Source: Butyrivibrio sp. (lineage in GTDB: Bacteria > Bacillota > Clostridia > Lachnospirales > Lachnospiraceae). From it: 64,000 bases of DNA. Shown piece by piece: positions 1 to 9,765 of this stretch (its first letter is position 1; each line of letters opens with the position of its first letter). The translations under genes were made by a program, and so were the position numbers. The notes under the pieces were generated by a model. That model saw only the letters and a list, made by a program, of their open reading frames with translations. It did not search any database and had not been told where the DNA came from. The stretch spans positions 1 to 64,000 of the forward strand of contig JAILJR010000230.1 in the NCBI GenBank assembly GCA_024694565.1, written 5' to 3'.

Positions 1-42
1 ACACTAAAACCACAAAATTTACGTTAATAGAAAGGACCTTGT

Positions 43-288
43 ATGAGTATTCCGGAAACAATCAAAAGTAAACGTCCCACCCAGTTTGGTGCAGTAGAGA
101 TTCGCTGTATCGGTGGCCATTATTACACATACCTTGTGTCCTCAAAGTGGGATGCCGTTAAAAGGGAAATTGTGAATGGAAATGTTGACCGGAGAAAATA
201 TTGTGAATGCAGATTGAACTATTTAATGAAAAATTATATAATTTTTATTGAAAAGCAACTTCGGATTTGGAGGTATGACAATGAGTAA
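43..288 (+). pseudogene. truncated IS transposase N-terminal fragment
   Basis: The N-terminus PTQFGAVEIRCIGGHYYTYLVSSKWDAVKRE resembles the N-terminus of transposases of the IS1634/IS4-like group; the rest of the ORF is unrelated and short. Confidence 0.45.
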
Positions 289-454
289 AAAAATAGAAAC
301 GGTAGAACGGACAGTAATGTCAGTGTCGCTCAGTGTAAACGATAAAAACAAATTAAAGGGGCTTGCTGCCAAGCACGAAATGACTTCATCCGCGCTTTTA
401 AGCCAATGGATCAAGGAAAAGTATCAAGAAGAGATTGCTGATGCCAGCAAATAA
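281..454 (+). CDS. small ribbon-helix-helix-like protein
   Basis: 57-aa ORF MSKKIETVERTVMSVSLSVNDKNKLKGLAAKHEMTSSALLSQWIKEKYQEE with RHH-like beta-helix-helix pattern; upstream GGAGG. Confidence 0.4.
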   Translation: MSKKIETVERTVMSVSLSVNDKNKLKGLAAKHEMTSSALLSQWIKEKYQEEIADASK

Positions 455-485
455 TACAATAGGTAGAGGAAAGGTGAAAAAAACT

Positions 486-728
486 ATGGCGGGTGAAAAG
501 AAAAAACAAAATACTTGCTATTTATATACGCGTGTTTCTACAGCAATACAGATATATGAGGAGCCTGACAGGATTGATGGTGTAAATTTCTGGGTAAAAA
601 GTTTGAGATTCAAAGTGCCGATGTTTAAAGGAACACCTAATGAATTTGATACAATTGAATTCAGAAGAGAATTCCAACCCAATGGAGAACATGGCGAGAC
701 TGTGGCCTGCCTTACAAAACAAGAGTGA
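486..728 (+). pseudogene. serine recombinase N-terminal remnant fused to unrelated sequence
   Basis: KKKQNTCYLYTRVSTAIQI matches the YxRVSTxxQ resolvase N-terminal motif; the catalytic domain does not continue. Confidence 0.45.
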
Positions 729-764
729 CTTTCCTGAGACTAAAGATGTTTATAGAGGAGAAAA

Positions 765-1610
765 ATGAGTGAATATGTGATAAGCCAGATATCCAAAGAA
801 AGTATAGATGCCTTTGAGGGAATACTTTCTCCGGAGCTGGTATACGAATTAAAACATGATATGCCGGTGACAGCACTTGCGGTAGCATATGAAGGAAGTG
901 TGGTGGGAGCGCTTTCGGGAATAATTGACACAGACGCATTCATCATCGTATCAATATTTGTCATTCCCGAAATGAGAAGAATGGGAGCAGGGACTGCACT
1001 TTTAAAGAGACTCTTTGAGCTATGCGATTCTGAGGACCTGGTTTTGAGAGCGGAGTACACGCCCATAGGCTCAGAGGGCAGAACGCTTAGACCTTTCTTT
1101 ACAGCAATGGGGTTCCGGCAGACGAAGGCGGCCTTTACGACCTACTGTATTGATTCTCTAAAGAGCGTTAACGTTGATTCGAGGTCATTACCTGGGAGCA
1201 GGTCTGAAATAATGACCTTTGAGGATGCCGGAGAAGAAAAGGTTTCAAGGATCATAAGACAACTAAAAGAGGGTGAGTCATTTGATCTGTATGGGTACCT
1301 TAGTGTTATTGACAAGAGCAGAAGTCTTATTGCTGTAGAAAAGGGTGAATTCAGGGGATGCGTTCTTGTTGAAAATATAAGTGAAGATATGATCGAACTG
1401 TCGCTTATATGGGCAGCACAGGCTGATGAGAGAAGTGCAAAACAGATGCTGGCCTATGTACTGGATGATATTCGGGATAATAACTCAAAGGATATAAGAA
1501 TCGTCATACCTGTTCTTGATGAAAGGACCGGCGAAATACTTGATGAATTTCTTGAAGAAGAGGAAAACGCGACAATCGGTTTTTTAAAGGACAGGTTCGT
1601 AGAAATCTGA
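765..1610 (+). CDS. GNAT family N-acetyltransferase (possibly two-domain)
   Basis: VSIFVIPEMRRMGAGTALLKRLFE acetyl-CoA binding motif. Confidence 0.65.
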   Translation: MSEYVISQISKESIDAFEGILSPELVYELKHDMPVTALAVAYEGSVVGALSGIIDTDAFIIVSIFVIPEMRRMGAGTALLKRLFELCDSEDLVLRAEYTPIGSEGRTLRPFFTAMGFRQTKAAFTTYCIDSLKSVNVDSRSLPGSRSEIMTFEDAGEEKVSRIIRQLKEGESFDLYGYLSVIDKSRSLIAVEKGEFRGCVLVENISEDMIELSLIWAAQADERSAKQMLAYVLDDIRDNNSKDIRIVIPVLDERTGEILDEFLEEEENATIGFLKDRFVEI

Positions 1611-1717
1611 CATCGGAAGAAAATACAGAAACATAGAACCGGGTTGAAATGTGACAGTATCTGCATCCGACCAGACTGAATCAGATATAAACTGTCGTTT
1701 ATAAAGGAGGTAAAGCA

Positions 1718-4700
1718 ATGAGTGGTTTTGGAAACAGCAATGGAGAGCTGACAGAAAAGAAGACAACAAACATCAATATTATAGATACCGGAGTTCAGCA
1801 GCATAATGCTCAGGATATCCAGACTGTTTCGGATGTTGCAGCTTCGCCTGTGATGACTTCATCAGGTACACATGTGACAAATGCAAATGCAACAGGTTCT
1901 GTAGAACATGCCGGCACTAACGAGGAAATGCAATTTTCAGCCAAGGACTACTTTGAACGTATACTTGACAGTGCAAAGGATAAAAATCTGGCTTTAAAGC
2001 TCAGAAGCGAAAAGGAAGACGGAAAGGACAACTGGACCAGTGATGAACTTGTGAGGAAAGTAAAGTTTACGCAGAAGCTTCCTACAGAAGTAAGGGACAG
2101 GTGGTTTGGCCTTTCAAGCGAAACAGCCAGGATAAAGGATGCAAGAAGAACCTTCAGAAAAGCTGACCTTTGCACCGTCAGAGAAAAAGATGCGTTAGAT
2201 AAGCTGTTTAGAAACGATGATTATGATAGAACGCCTCGAATTGCGCATAATATGAGTGAAACAATTGATGACGACAGAGTAAAACTACAGAGCTATGTTG
2301 ATTACATTCTTAACTTCAAGCTTACAGTCGATCATCTTACAGATGATTATCTCTCCAAACACATTAATGAAATATTTGAATATTCATGGAATCTCGAACA
2401 GTATAACGCCTTGAAATCTATCTATCCCGGTTTCTTTCACTCACTTTCTGAGGTCAAAAAGATAGAGCTTGAACAGAGGTTATCAAATGCGGATGCGCTA
2501 ATGAATCTGGTGAAAGAGCACCTCAAAGTTCATGGTATAGAAATCAAGAAAGGGGATATAGAGAAGAATGAGAAGGATAAAGCAGTTTTAAGAAATGAGC
2601 AATTAACCGATAAAGAGGCTGCTGACTACAAAAAGCATGTCAGGGAGTTTACACTCTATGCCTTTGATGGCATAGATATACGGCTTGCCCTACGATTTTC
2701 AAAAATAGATGCAGGGAAGGAAATTGAAGAGCAGATTACTTTTCTTAAAGAACAGTTTGGTAAAGGAAGTAAAGCCGGTCAGCTTTTTGGAAATTATGCC
2801 CAAAAGGCAATCAATGAGATTGAAAAAACTCTGAAAGTAAAAGCAGGGCTTATTGGGGAACAGAAAGAGAATATCAAAAAATTAAATACAAAAGAGAAAA
2901 AGTTTGGAAGTAAGACGGACAGAGAAATCAGAAGAAATAATGAAAAGATACTGCTCTGTGCGCAGCATATTGACAATTATAAGGAGTATCTCGATTTTTT
3001 AAATGGCGATATAGATAATGTTTCGTCAGAAACAATTGACTTTTTGATAAGAGATAAGAATGAAAGCCTTCTCGAGCCCGTGAAATTCCAGATAAGGCTT
3101 CAGTGCATAGAGGACGGACTGGCAATTTGTAAAAGTAAAGGAGGGAAAGCAGTTAAGGCTGAAAGAATTGTAAAGGATAAGTTTTTCAATAAGTACAACG
3201 CTTTTTTAAAGGATCAGAAGAAGGCAAAAGAGTTCAATGACGCTATGAAAAAGTGGAATGAGCGTTTGGAGAAAGCGAAAGAGCGGGCTGGGAAATATGC
3301 AGAAGAGAAAAAAATGAAGGAAGTTCATACCAGGTTTGCCCTTAATCTTGTAGATCCCTTCAGTGAATGGATAGGTGAAGAAGAACTGTTCTATGCCTGT
3401 GTTGCCGGTTTTTATAAGCCTACAGGGGAAACACCTGAAGAAGCAGTAAAAGAAATCTGCGATAAAGGAATAATGCCCATGTTTAACAAGGTACTTAAAT
3501 CGGATCACGGAATTTTCAAGGAATGCGAGATAGGAAATAATGTGGACTTTAACAAAGAGGGATATTGGAAAAAGAGAGCAATGATCAAATTTGGTTTTGA
3601 CATGGATGGCTGCCTGCGGATTCTGAAGAATTATGAGCTGGATATTTCGGACGAGAATTATAAAAAGCTGAAATCGTATGGCTTTGTTATGCAGAGTATT
3701 CACAGTGCTCAGAGACTGGCAGAAGAAAAGATGGCATTTCCGCATTTCAATCAGCTTGCATCAAACAAAGAGGTAATAGCTAATTTAACTGAACTTAAGA
3801 ACTTAACAAATGATACTGTCAGGAAATCCAAGAAAGAACGTACATTTTTCGATAATTACTCTGAGAAGAAGCTGGGCTTTTCGTTAAAAGAGGAGGAACC
3901 CGGAATAGCTAGTCGGCACATAGGAAGATCTGTCATTGACTATACAGATACAATGCTGAATCATATTATTGTTTTGAGGTCCGAGAATCTTGGAGCAAAT
4001 CCGGATTATGAAAAAGAATATTCAAATGCAGAAAAAGAGCTGGTAAAGGATAAGTATTCCGAGCTGACAGAGAGCAAACTTGCCTTGGAACTGGATGAGA
4101 TGAAGAAGCAGGGGATTGCCGGGGATGAAAAAATTGCATTGGAGAGAATCCGGATCAAGGACTGCAAAGCAATGGTTAAAAATTACCCGATTCCCTATGA
4201 TTTTGAAGGTAAGGATACCCTTGGCAAGACAATGCGCTATGTAGAATGTGATGCAAACGGTACTGTAAAGAAGAAATATCGGGATGAATATAAGAAAAAT
4301 CTGCGCGATATAGAGGATTACATTGAAGGAGGAGAAAAGAGGAAGGATTATTTAAGGCGTAGGATAAGTGAAATAATTTCGCTTGTTAATACAAAGCTGA
4401 ATGAGAAGACGCTGACGCCACAGTATCTGGATGATCATTTCATAGAGTTTTACAATATGAGTCAGATATTCAAGGGATTCAGGCAGATTGCTATGGATAA
4501 CGAAGCATATATAGAAAGTGATGCATTTACGCTGGATGAGCGTATCAGCTTCCGTTCCGGATTCCTTGAAAACCCGCTTGTTTCCAAGCTGGAGACACTG
4601 ATGGAGCTGGCGACGTCCAGCATGGGTATAACAATTGATGGCAAGGAAATCGACAGATCAGAATCGGTGATTGATAAAACAACTCTTCCCGAATTTCAAG

Positions 4701-7700
4701 AGAGAATCCGTGATCAAAACCGGGATTTGATGAATGAGCTTTTGAAGGATGTTCCTGAGGATATTAAGAGCGCCGAAGAATTTGATAAGGCGCTGCGCAA
4801 GGATGCAGACAGGATCGGAAAAATAACTGCATTTGAAGCAGAGCTTAACAGTCGTATCAGAACCCGGAACAAGGATGCGGCCGCTAAAGGCGTGAATATC
4901 TGGAAGAGCTATTCGCCTCTTGTTAAAGAGATCAGGGAGTATTTCTATGGAAGTAAAAAAGTAATCAGCAATGAAGCGCTGGTATTTGCAGCCGATAATA
5001 ATTTTGGTGAGTATTTTAAGCAGGAGGACATTGACAATGCGGCATTTCGCATAGAAAAGACAAAGCTCCTTAATGCTTACGGGTTTGATCCAAAAAGTAT
5101 AGATGATGCTTCTGATAAGGCTGTTAAAGACAGAAACGAAATAAAAAAGCTGCTTGGAGTAGCAGAAGATACTGACATAGTTAAGGCAATTGAAGACAGA
5201 GCAAGGATAGGGGTTAAAATTCAAAGAAGCTATTCGTTATATAACAAGAATTACACTGATGAACAGCTTAAGAGATTTGAGTCTGAGGGCAATGTCGGTA
5301 AAGACGATGCAAGGTGCTTCCTGAGGCTTCAGACTCCTGTAAAATATGATATCTTCGGAAAGGTGCTTTCCGGCTATGAGGACAATGAAGAAACCAATGC
5401 AGAGCGGATTGACGACTATCTTTCCAAAGATCAGGAAAGACAAAAATCTGTCCTTCGCAAAATGGCTGATCTTGTGCTTGAAATCAATCTCAATGACGAA
5501 ATGATCAACGAGGATTATTTCAAAGAGCATTTAGAGGAAGTGATAGAAGTATTTTCCACACTTCACAGGTTTGAGAACTATTTCCTGAACAGACAGGACT
5601 TCTTTATGAGCAATGCATTCACCGATGACGAGAAACAAAAGCTTTTGTATCTGTATGGATCAAAGGCTGCACAGAGTGCAAGGGTATTTTTTGATTCATT
5701 TATTTCTGCTTATGGATACGACAGCGCAAATGGTAAGCTCAATGAAATTAATGGCAGTAAAAAAGAATCTGACGTGAGAGTGTTCAGGGGAAATATCACA
5801 ACCAAACAACTTGATATGGAATATTATAAGGATTCTTATGCGAAGGCAAGAAGGATTGAAGAGGAAAACAAAGACGTTACAGAGCTCCGGAATAAACAGA
5901 TACAGAAGCTGGCTGAAAGACGAGGGGCTGCCCAAAGACGCGGCGAAGACGTAAGAATTTACATCCCGATATTCAAAGTGGCAAATAATCTAAGCAGAGG
6001 TATAGATTCTTCCAGAGACAAGATTAAGGAGCTTGTCGGTTATAAGGAGGTTGAAGCCGAATCCGAGGAGAGGAATGTAGAATTAGACGATATCAATTTT
6101 GCTGCTATGCGCAGCAATTATTCGAAAACGAATCCATGGAAGACCAGAACTGAAACAGAAAATGCAACAAAGATGGGGATGCTGGTTAATTATAACAATG
6201 ACAGAGTAAATGCATCAGATAAGCTGTGCCGGGAGATAATGAAGTGTGTCAGCGAGGGAAAATCTTTGGATACACCTTCTCTAAAACGCCTGATGAGGGC
6301 GTATACAGACCGACTTTTGGAGTTAAAGCCCGGAAAGAAGAAAATAGACGAGGATTATATCATAAATAATATAGATCTGCTTTTGGAGCAGATAAGGGCG
6401 TATTCTGTCTTGTCGATAATTGAACAGCATTGTCCGGACATATTTGCGGATCTGTCTATCAGTGAACAGGTCTCAATAAGAGAGCGTAAAAAATATGCGA
6501 TTAAAGCCAATAAAGCAGTTGAGGCAATTATGGCCAAGTACGGACTGGTACTAAAATGTTCACGTTGTTATGATACTGAATGGGGAGCTGTATATGAAAA
6601 TTTGGAACTGGATGGAAACAGAAAGAGCAAAAAGCCATCAAAGGAGAAGGTTTTGCAAAGTGAACGCTATGTTAATGAGGCGATAGCAGATCTTAACGAA
6701 ACTGATAATATTGAGTGGTCAGGTCGCGGGAAAGCAAAATGGCTTATTAAGGCAGTTAAGGAAATTGAAACTAAAGAGGGAAAATCCGTCAAGAGCAACC
6801 CACATGTAAGAAAACTTTATGATCTGGAGGCTATTGAAGATAAGCTCAAAAAGAATAAGGAGCTATACGTCAGCTGCAGCCCATATTATGACAGAATCAT
6901 GAAACAGTACAGAGAGGATGTCAGGAGTGCAGAGGATAAGCTTTCCGAGTTCAGCAGTCTTAACAATGAATATCAAGGCATCAGATTTGATTACGAGGAG
7001 CTTATTCGAAAAAAATCAGCAGGTAATGAGAAGAACTTCAAGAGTGTAGAAGAAGCAGTTCGTAAAGCGGAGTCTTCGCTTATTAAAGTTGGAAATGAGG
7101 CATTTATGCTTCATACAGACCTTGAGAAGTACCATGAGCTGTTTGATCTGGTATCCGGTAATGGAACAATTTTAAGTAAGGGTGCAGAAGCACTTCTGGA
7201 AAAAAAGGAACTTTCGACGGACTATGGAATGATCCTTACCAATATAGTCCTTAACAAGACCGGGGACATAGAAGAAAAACCTGTGCAAAATGAGGGTGAA
7301 AAAGTTCTTATTGATGTACCGGAAGCCGATAACGGACAGTTGCAGAAAGCGGTTGAGAAAGAGCCGGCGACTGATAACCTACAGACTCAGGAAACGGCTG
7401 CAAAAGTGTCGGTGACACAGGGTGAACATATACAAGAGACAGCCGGAGAGGGGCTTGTAACAGAAAGTAAAGAGGAAACTGAAGAGAAAGAGCAGAAGCC
7501 TCTGACCGAGAGTCTGCATTTACAGGCAAATGCTCAAGAACAGGAGCTGCGTGCCGGGGAGCAGGAAAATGTAAACGCAAATAAAACAGAAGAAAAGTAT
7601 GATACCTATACTAATCTATCCACTGAGTTTGAATATGAGATACAGACTACCAACAACTGCTGGTGTGTTTGCGGCTCAGCCATGTATAACCAGTTCATTG

Positions 7701-8470
7701 CCCTCAATTCAGATGCTAAGGAAAAGCAGACCTTCTATAACCAGAAAGACTTCAGAAATTATGTTCCTGCTAAGATCAAAACCCTGGAGGATATCAGAAA
7801 TGCCGGGTTTAATGAATATTCTGAATATGTGTATGACAAGTCAAAGGCGGATATGGAATCATATGCAGGAGAAGGAAAAGAAAACATGGGTAGTATTTTC
7901 GAAATGGCAGATTTCTTCCTGGAAAAGAGAAAGGATGTTGTTGTAAACAGACTGGTCATCCATACTCCGCATAAAGAGAATAAGGAGACAAAAGAATCGA
8001 TACAAAGGGACAACGAGAAGCTGGAAGCTCAGAAGAAGATTTTCTTTGATGAGGTGAAGAAGGTAATTGATACAGGTAACGTTGTTTCAATCAACAAGTC
8101 ATATGAACTTGGATATGGTCACTATATGACGATCACAGGAGTCAAAGGAAACAAAGTAAAATACTTAAATCCTGCAAATGGCAGGGAGGAGCTTGAGGAT
8201 GACATCGGCAATTTCCTTTACAGAAACACTAATCAATCCGATGGACACATTGAACTTACCTGGTTATCAAAGCTGTCTGATCCTGATGAATTACTGAAAG
8301 CATACAAATCAAAAGGGCTTAAGTTTGATAAGAAGAATAAGACCTTCAGTGCACCGCTCATTATGACAGGCGCACAGAATATTGGACAGACGCTGGGAGT
8401 ATTGGTAGAGGAAGAAGACATGGTTGCTTCAGTAGCCCGACAGGTTTATATACCCAAAAATTATGATTGA
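1718..8470 (+). CDS. 2250-aa giant protein, internal repeats, C-terminal papain/C39-like cysteine protease domain
   Basis: Single uninterrupted ORF with SD AAAGGAGG; C-terminus has TTNNCWCVCGSAMYNQF (candidate catalytic Cys), LGYGHYMTITGV (His) and YLNPANG (Asn/Asp). Confidence 0.75.
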   Translation: MSGFGNSNGELTEKKTTNINIIDTGVQQHNAQDIQTVSDVAASPVMTSSGTHVTNANATGSVEHAGTNEEMQFSAKDYFERILDSAKDKNLALKLRSEKEDGKDNWTSDELVRKVKFTQKLPTEVRDRWFGLSSETARIKDARRTFRKADLCTVREKDALDKLFRNDDYDRTPRIAHNMSETIDDDRVKLQSYVDYILNFKLTVDHLTDDYLSKHINEIFEYSWNLEQYNALKSIYPGFFHSLSEVKKIELEQRLSNADALMNLVKEHLKVHGIEIKKGDIEKNEKDKAVLRNEQLTDKEAADYKKHVREFTLYAFDGIDIRLALRFSKIDAGKEIEEQITFLKEQFGKGSKAGQLFGNYAQKAINEIEKTLKVKAGLIGEQKENIKKLNTKEKKFGSKTDREIRRNNEKILLCAQHIDNYKEYLDFLNGDIDNVSSETIDFLIRDKNESLLEPVKFQIRLQCIEDGLAICKSKGGKAVKAERIVKDKFFNKYNAFLKDQKKAKEFNDAMKKWNERLEKAKERAGKYAEEKKMKEVHTRFALNLVDPFSEWIGEEELFYACVAGFYKPTGETPEEAVKEICDKGIMPMFNKVLKSDHGIFKECEIGNNVDFNKEGYWKKRAMIKFGFDMDGCLRILKNYELDISDENYKKLKSYGFVMQSIHSAQRLAEEKMAFPHFNQLASNKEVIANLTELKNLTNDTVRKSKKERTFFDNYSEKKLGFSLKEEEPGIASRHIGRSVIDYTDTMLNHIIVLRSENLGANPDYEKEYSNAEKELVKDKYSELTESKLALELDEMKKQGIAGDEKIALERIRIKDCKAMVKNYPIPYDFEGKDTLGKTMRYVECDANGTVKKKYRDEYKKNLRDIEDYIEGGEKRKDYLRRRISEIISLVNTKLNEKTLTPQYLDDHFIEFYNMSQIFKGFRQIAMDNEAYIESDAFTLDERISFRSGFLENPLVSKLETLMELATSSMGITIDGKEIDRSESVIDKTTLPEFQERIRDQNRDLMNELLKDVPEDIKSAEEFDKALRKDADRIGKITAFEAELNSRIRTRNKDAAAKGVNIWKSYSPLVKEIREYFYGSKKVISNEALVFAADNNFGEYFKQEDIDNAAFRIEKTKLLNAYGFDPKSIDDASDKAVKDRNEIKKLLGVAEDTDIVKAIEDRARIGVKIQRSYSLYNKNYTDEQLKRFESEGNVGKDDARCFLRLQTPVKYDIFGKVLSGYEDNEETNAERIDDYLSKDQERQKSVLRKMADLVLEINLNDEMINEDYFKEHLEEVIEVFSTLHRFENYFLNRQDFFMSNAFTDDEKQKLLYLYGSKAAQSARVFFDSFISAYGYDSANGKLNEINGSKKESDVRVFRGNITTKQLDMEYYKDSYAKARRIEEENKDVTELRNKQIQKLAERRGAAQRRGEDVRIYIPIFKVANNLSRGIDSSRDKIKELVGYKEVEAESEERNVELDDINFAAMRSNYSKTNPWKTRTETENATKMGMLVNYNNDRVNASDKLCREIMKCVSEGKSLDTPSLKRLMRAYTDRLLELKPGKKKIDEDYIINNIDLLLEQIRAYSVLSIIEQHCPDIFADLSISEQVSIRERKKYAIKANKAVEAIMAKYGLVLKCSRCYDTEWGAVYENLELDGNRKSKKPSKEKVLQSERYVNEAIADLNETDNIEWSGRGKAKWLIKAVKEIETKEGKSVKSNPHVRKLYDLEAIEDKLKKNKELYVSCSPYYDRIMKQYREDVRSAEDKLSEFSSLNNEYQGIRFDYEELIRKKSAGNEKNFKSVEEAVRKAESSLIKVGNEAFMLHTDLEKYHELFDLVSGNGTILSKGAEALLEKKELSTDYGMILTNIVLNKTGDIEEKPVQNEGEKVLIDVPEADNGQLQKAVEKEPATDNLQTQETAAKVSVTQGEHIQETAGEGLVTESKEETEEKEQKPLTESLHLQANAQEQELRAGEQENVNANKTEEKYDTYTNLSTEFEYEIQTTNNCWCVCGSAMYNQFIALNSDAKEKQTFYNQKDFRNYVPAKIKTLEDIRNAGFNEYSEYVYDKSKADMESYAGEGKENMGSIFEMADFFLEKRKDVVVNRLVIHTPHKENKETKESIQRDNEKLEAQKKIFFDEVKKVIDTGNVVSINKSYELGYGHYMTITGVKGNKVKYLNPANGREELEDDIGNFLYRNTNQSDGHIELTWLSKLSDPDELLKAYKSKGLKFDKKNKTFSAPLIMTGAQNIGQTLGVLVEEEDMVASVARQVYIPKNYD

Positions 8471-8517
8471 GACGGTACACCGGTAAGCTTCCGGCTCAGG
8501 CTGACAGAGGAAGAGTT

Positions 8518-9597
8518 ATGAAAGAATTTCTGAAGAGAAAAGATATTGAAATTTCACTTAAGCGCTATGGTATTGATGCGCTTTCGGCAATGGCACAGGG
8601 GTTATTTTGTTCACTCCTGATAGGAACAATAATCAACACTATAGGTTCACAGTTTAGTATTCCGTTTTTGATACAGCCTGTAGCGACAGTAGCAGGGACC
8701 GAATATACCGTTGGGGGACTGGCTTCTGCCATGAGTGGCCCGGCGATGGCTGTTGCTATCGGCTATGCACTCAAATGTCCACCGCTCGTACTCTTTTCAA
8801 TGATCACTGTGGGATTTGCTGCAAATGCGCTGGGAGGAGCGGGAGGACCGCTCGCAGTACTTTTTGTGGCTATCCTGGCAGCAGAGTTTGGAAAGGCTGT
8901 CTCCAAAGAGACAAAGGTTGATATACTGGTAACTCCTCTCGTCACGATAGGAGTAGGAGTGTTCTTTTCCTGGCTTATTGCACCATCGCTGGGAAAAGCA
9001 GCTATGGCTGTCGGCAGCTTTATCATGTGGGCAACTGAGCTGCAGCCCTTCCTTATGGGTATTCTTGTCTCGGTAGTTGTAGGTATGGCTCTTACACTGC
9101 CTATTTCTTCTGCGGCAATCTGTGCGGCACTTGTGCTGACGGGACTTGCAGGAGGAGCTGCAGTAGCGGGGTGCTGCGCGCAGATGGTAGGATTTGCTGT
9201 GATCTCATTTAAAGAAAACAAATGGGGAGGCCTTATTTCACAGGGCATAGGAACTTCAATGCTTCAGATGGGAAACATAATCAAAAATCCCAGGATATGG
9301 ATAGCGCCTACGCTTGCATCGGCAATAACAGGGCCTATTGCCACCTGTGTGTTCAAGCTTCAGATGAATGGCGCACCTGTTTCATCCGGCATGGGAACCT
9401 GCGGGCTTGTGGGACAGATCGGTGTCTACACAGGCTGGGTCAATGATGTTGCAAATGGAAGCAAGGCTGCCATCACGGGCTATGACTGGCTGGGGCTGAT
9501 TCTTATTTCATTTGTATTGCCGGCAGTTCTTTCACTGGCGATCCATGCTGTAGTAGTGAAGCTTGGATGGGTGAAGGAGGGGGACTTAAAGCTGTAA
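8518..9597 (+). CDS. PTS sugar transporter subunit IIC-like (PTS_EIIC_2 type) membrane protein
   Basis: Polytopic membrane protein; GTIINTIGSQFSIPFL, MSGPAMAVAIGYALKCPPLVLFS, AAICAALVLTGLAGGAAVAGCCAQMVGFAV pattern of this family. Confidence 0.7.
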   Translation: MKEFLKRKDIEISLKRYGIDALSAMAQGLFCSLLIGTIINTIGSQFSIPFLIQPVATVAGTEYTVGGLASAMSGPAMAVAIGYALKCPPLVLFSMITVGFAANALGGAGGPLAVLFVAILAAEFGKAVSKETKVDILVTPLVTIGVGVFFSWLIAPSLGKAAMAVGSFIMWATELQPFLMGILVSVVVGMALTLPISSAAICAALVLTGLAGGAAVAGCCAQMVGFAVISFKENKWGGLISQGIGTSMLQMGNIIKNPRIWIAPTLASAITGPIATCVFKLQMNGAPVSSGMGTCGLVGQIGVYTGWVNDVANGSKAAITGYDWLGLILISFVLPAVLSLAIHAVVVKLGWVKEGDLKL

Positions 9598-9628
9598 AGC
9601 TAACCGATATCGGAAACTGCTGACAATA

Positions 9629-9690
9629 CGGTAATTGCGGCAGAATGGTGCAAATAAGAAAATGATTGTGACGGTATACTCATCGAAAGA
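9629..9690 (+). repeat. dispersed intergenic repeat copy A
   Basis: GCGGCAGAATGGTGCAAATAAGAAAATGATTGTGACGGTATACTCATCG; shares boxes with copies at 27023, 33096 and 56372. Confidence 0.45.
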
Positions 9691-9765
9691 GAGATTTTCT
9701 GACGTCTGGCTCATGAAAATTGTCAGATTGTCGCTTATTAAGTTTTTCCGGGCAGGTGAAGACAC

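Noticed and set aside
4658-5224. Long antisense ORF (188 aa) inside the giant gene
   Set aside because: Lies fully antisense to a strong coding ORF, composition is a mirror of the sense codons and no motif is recognisable
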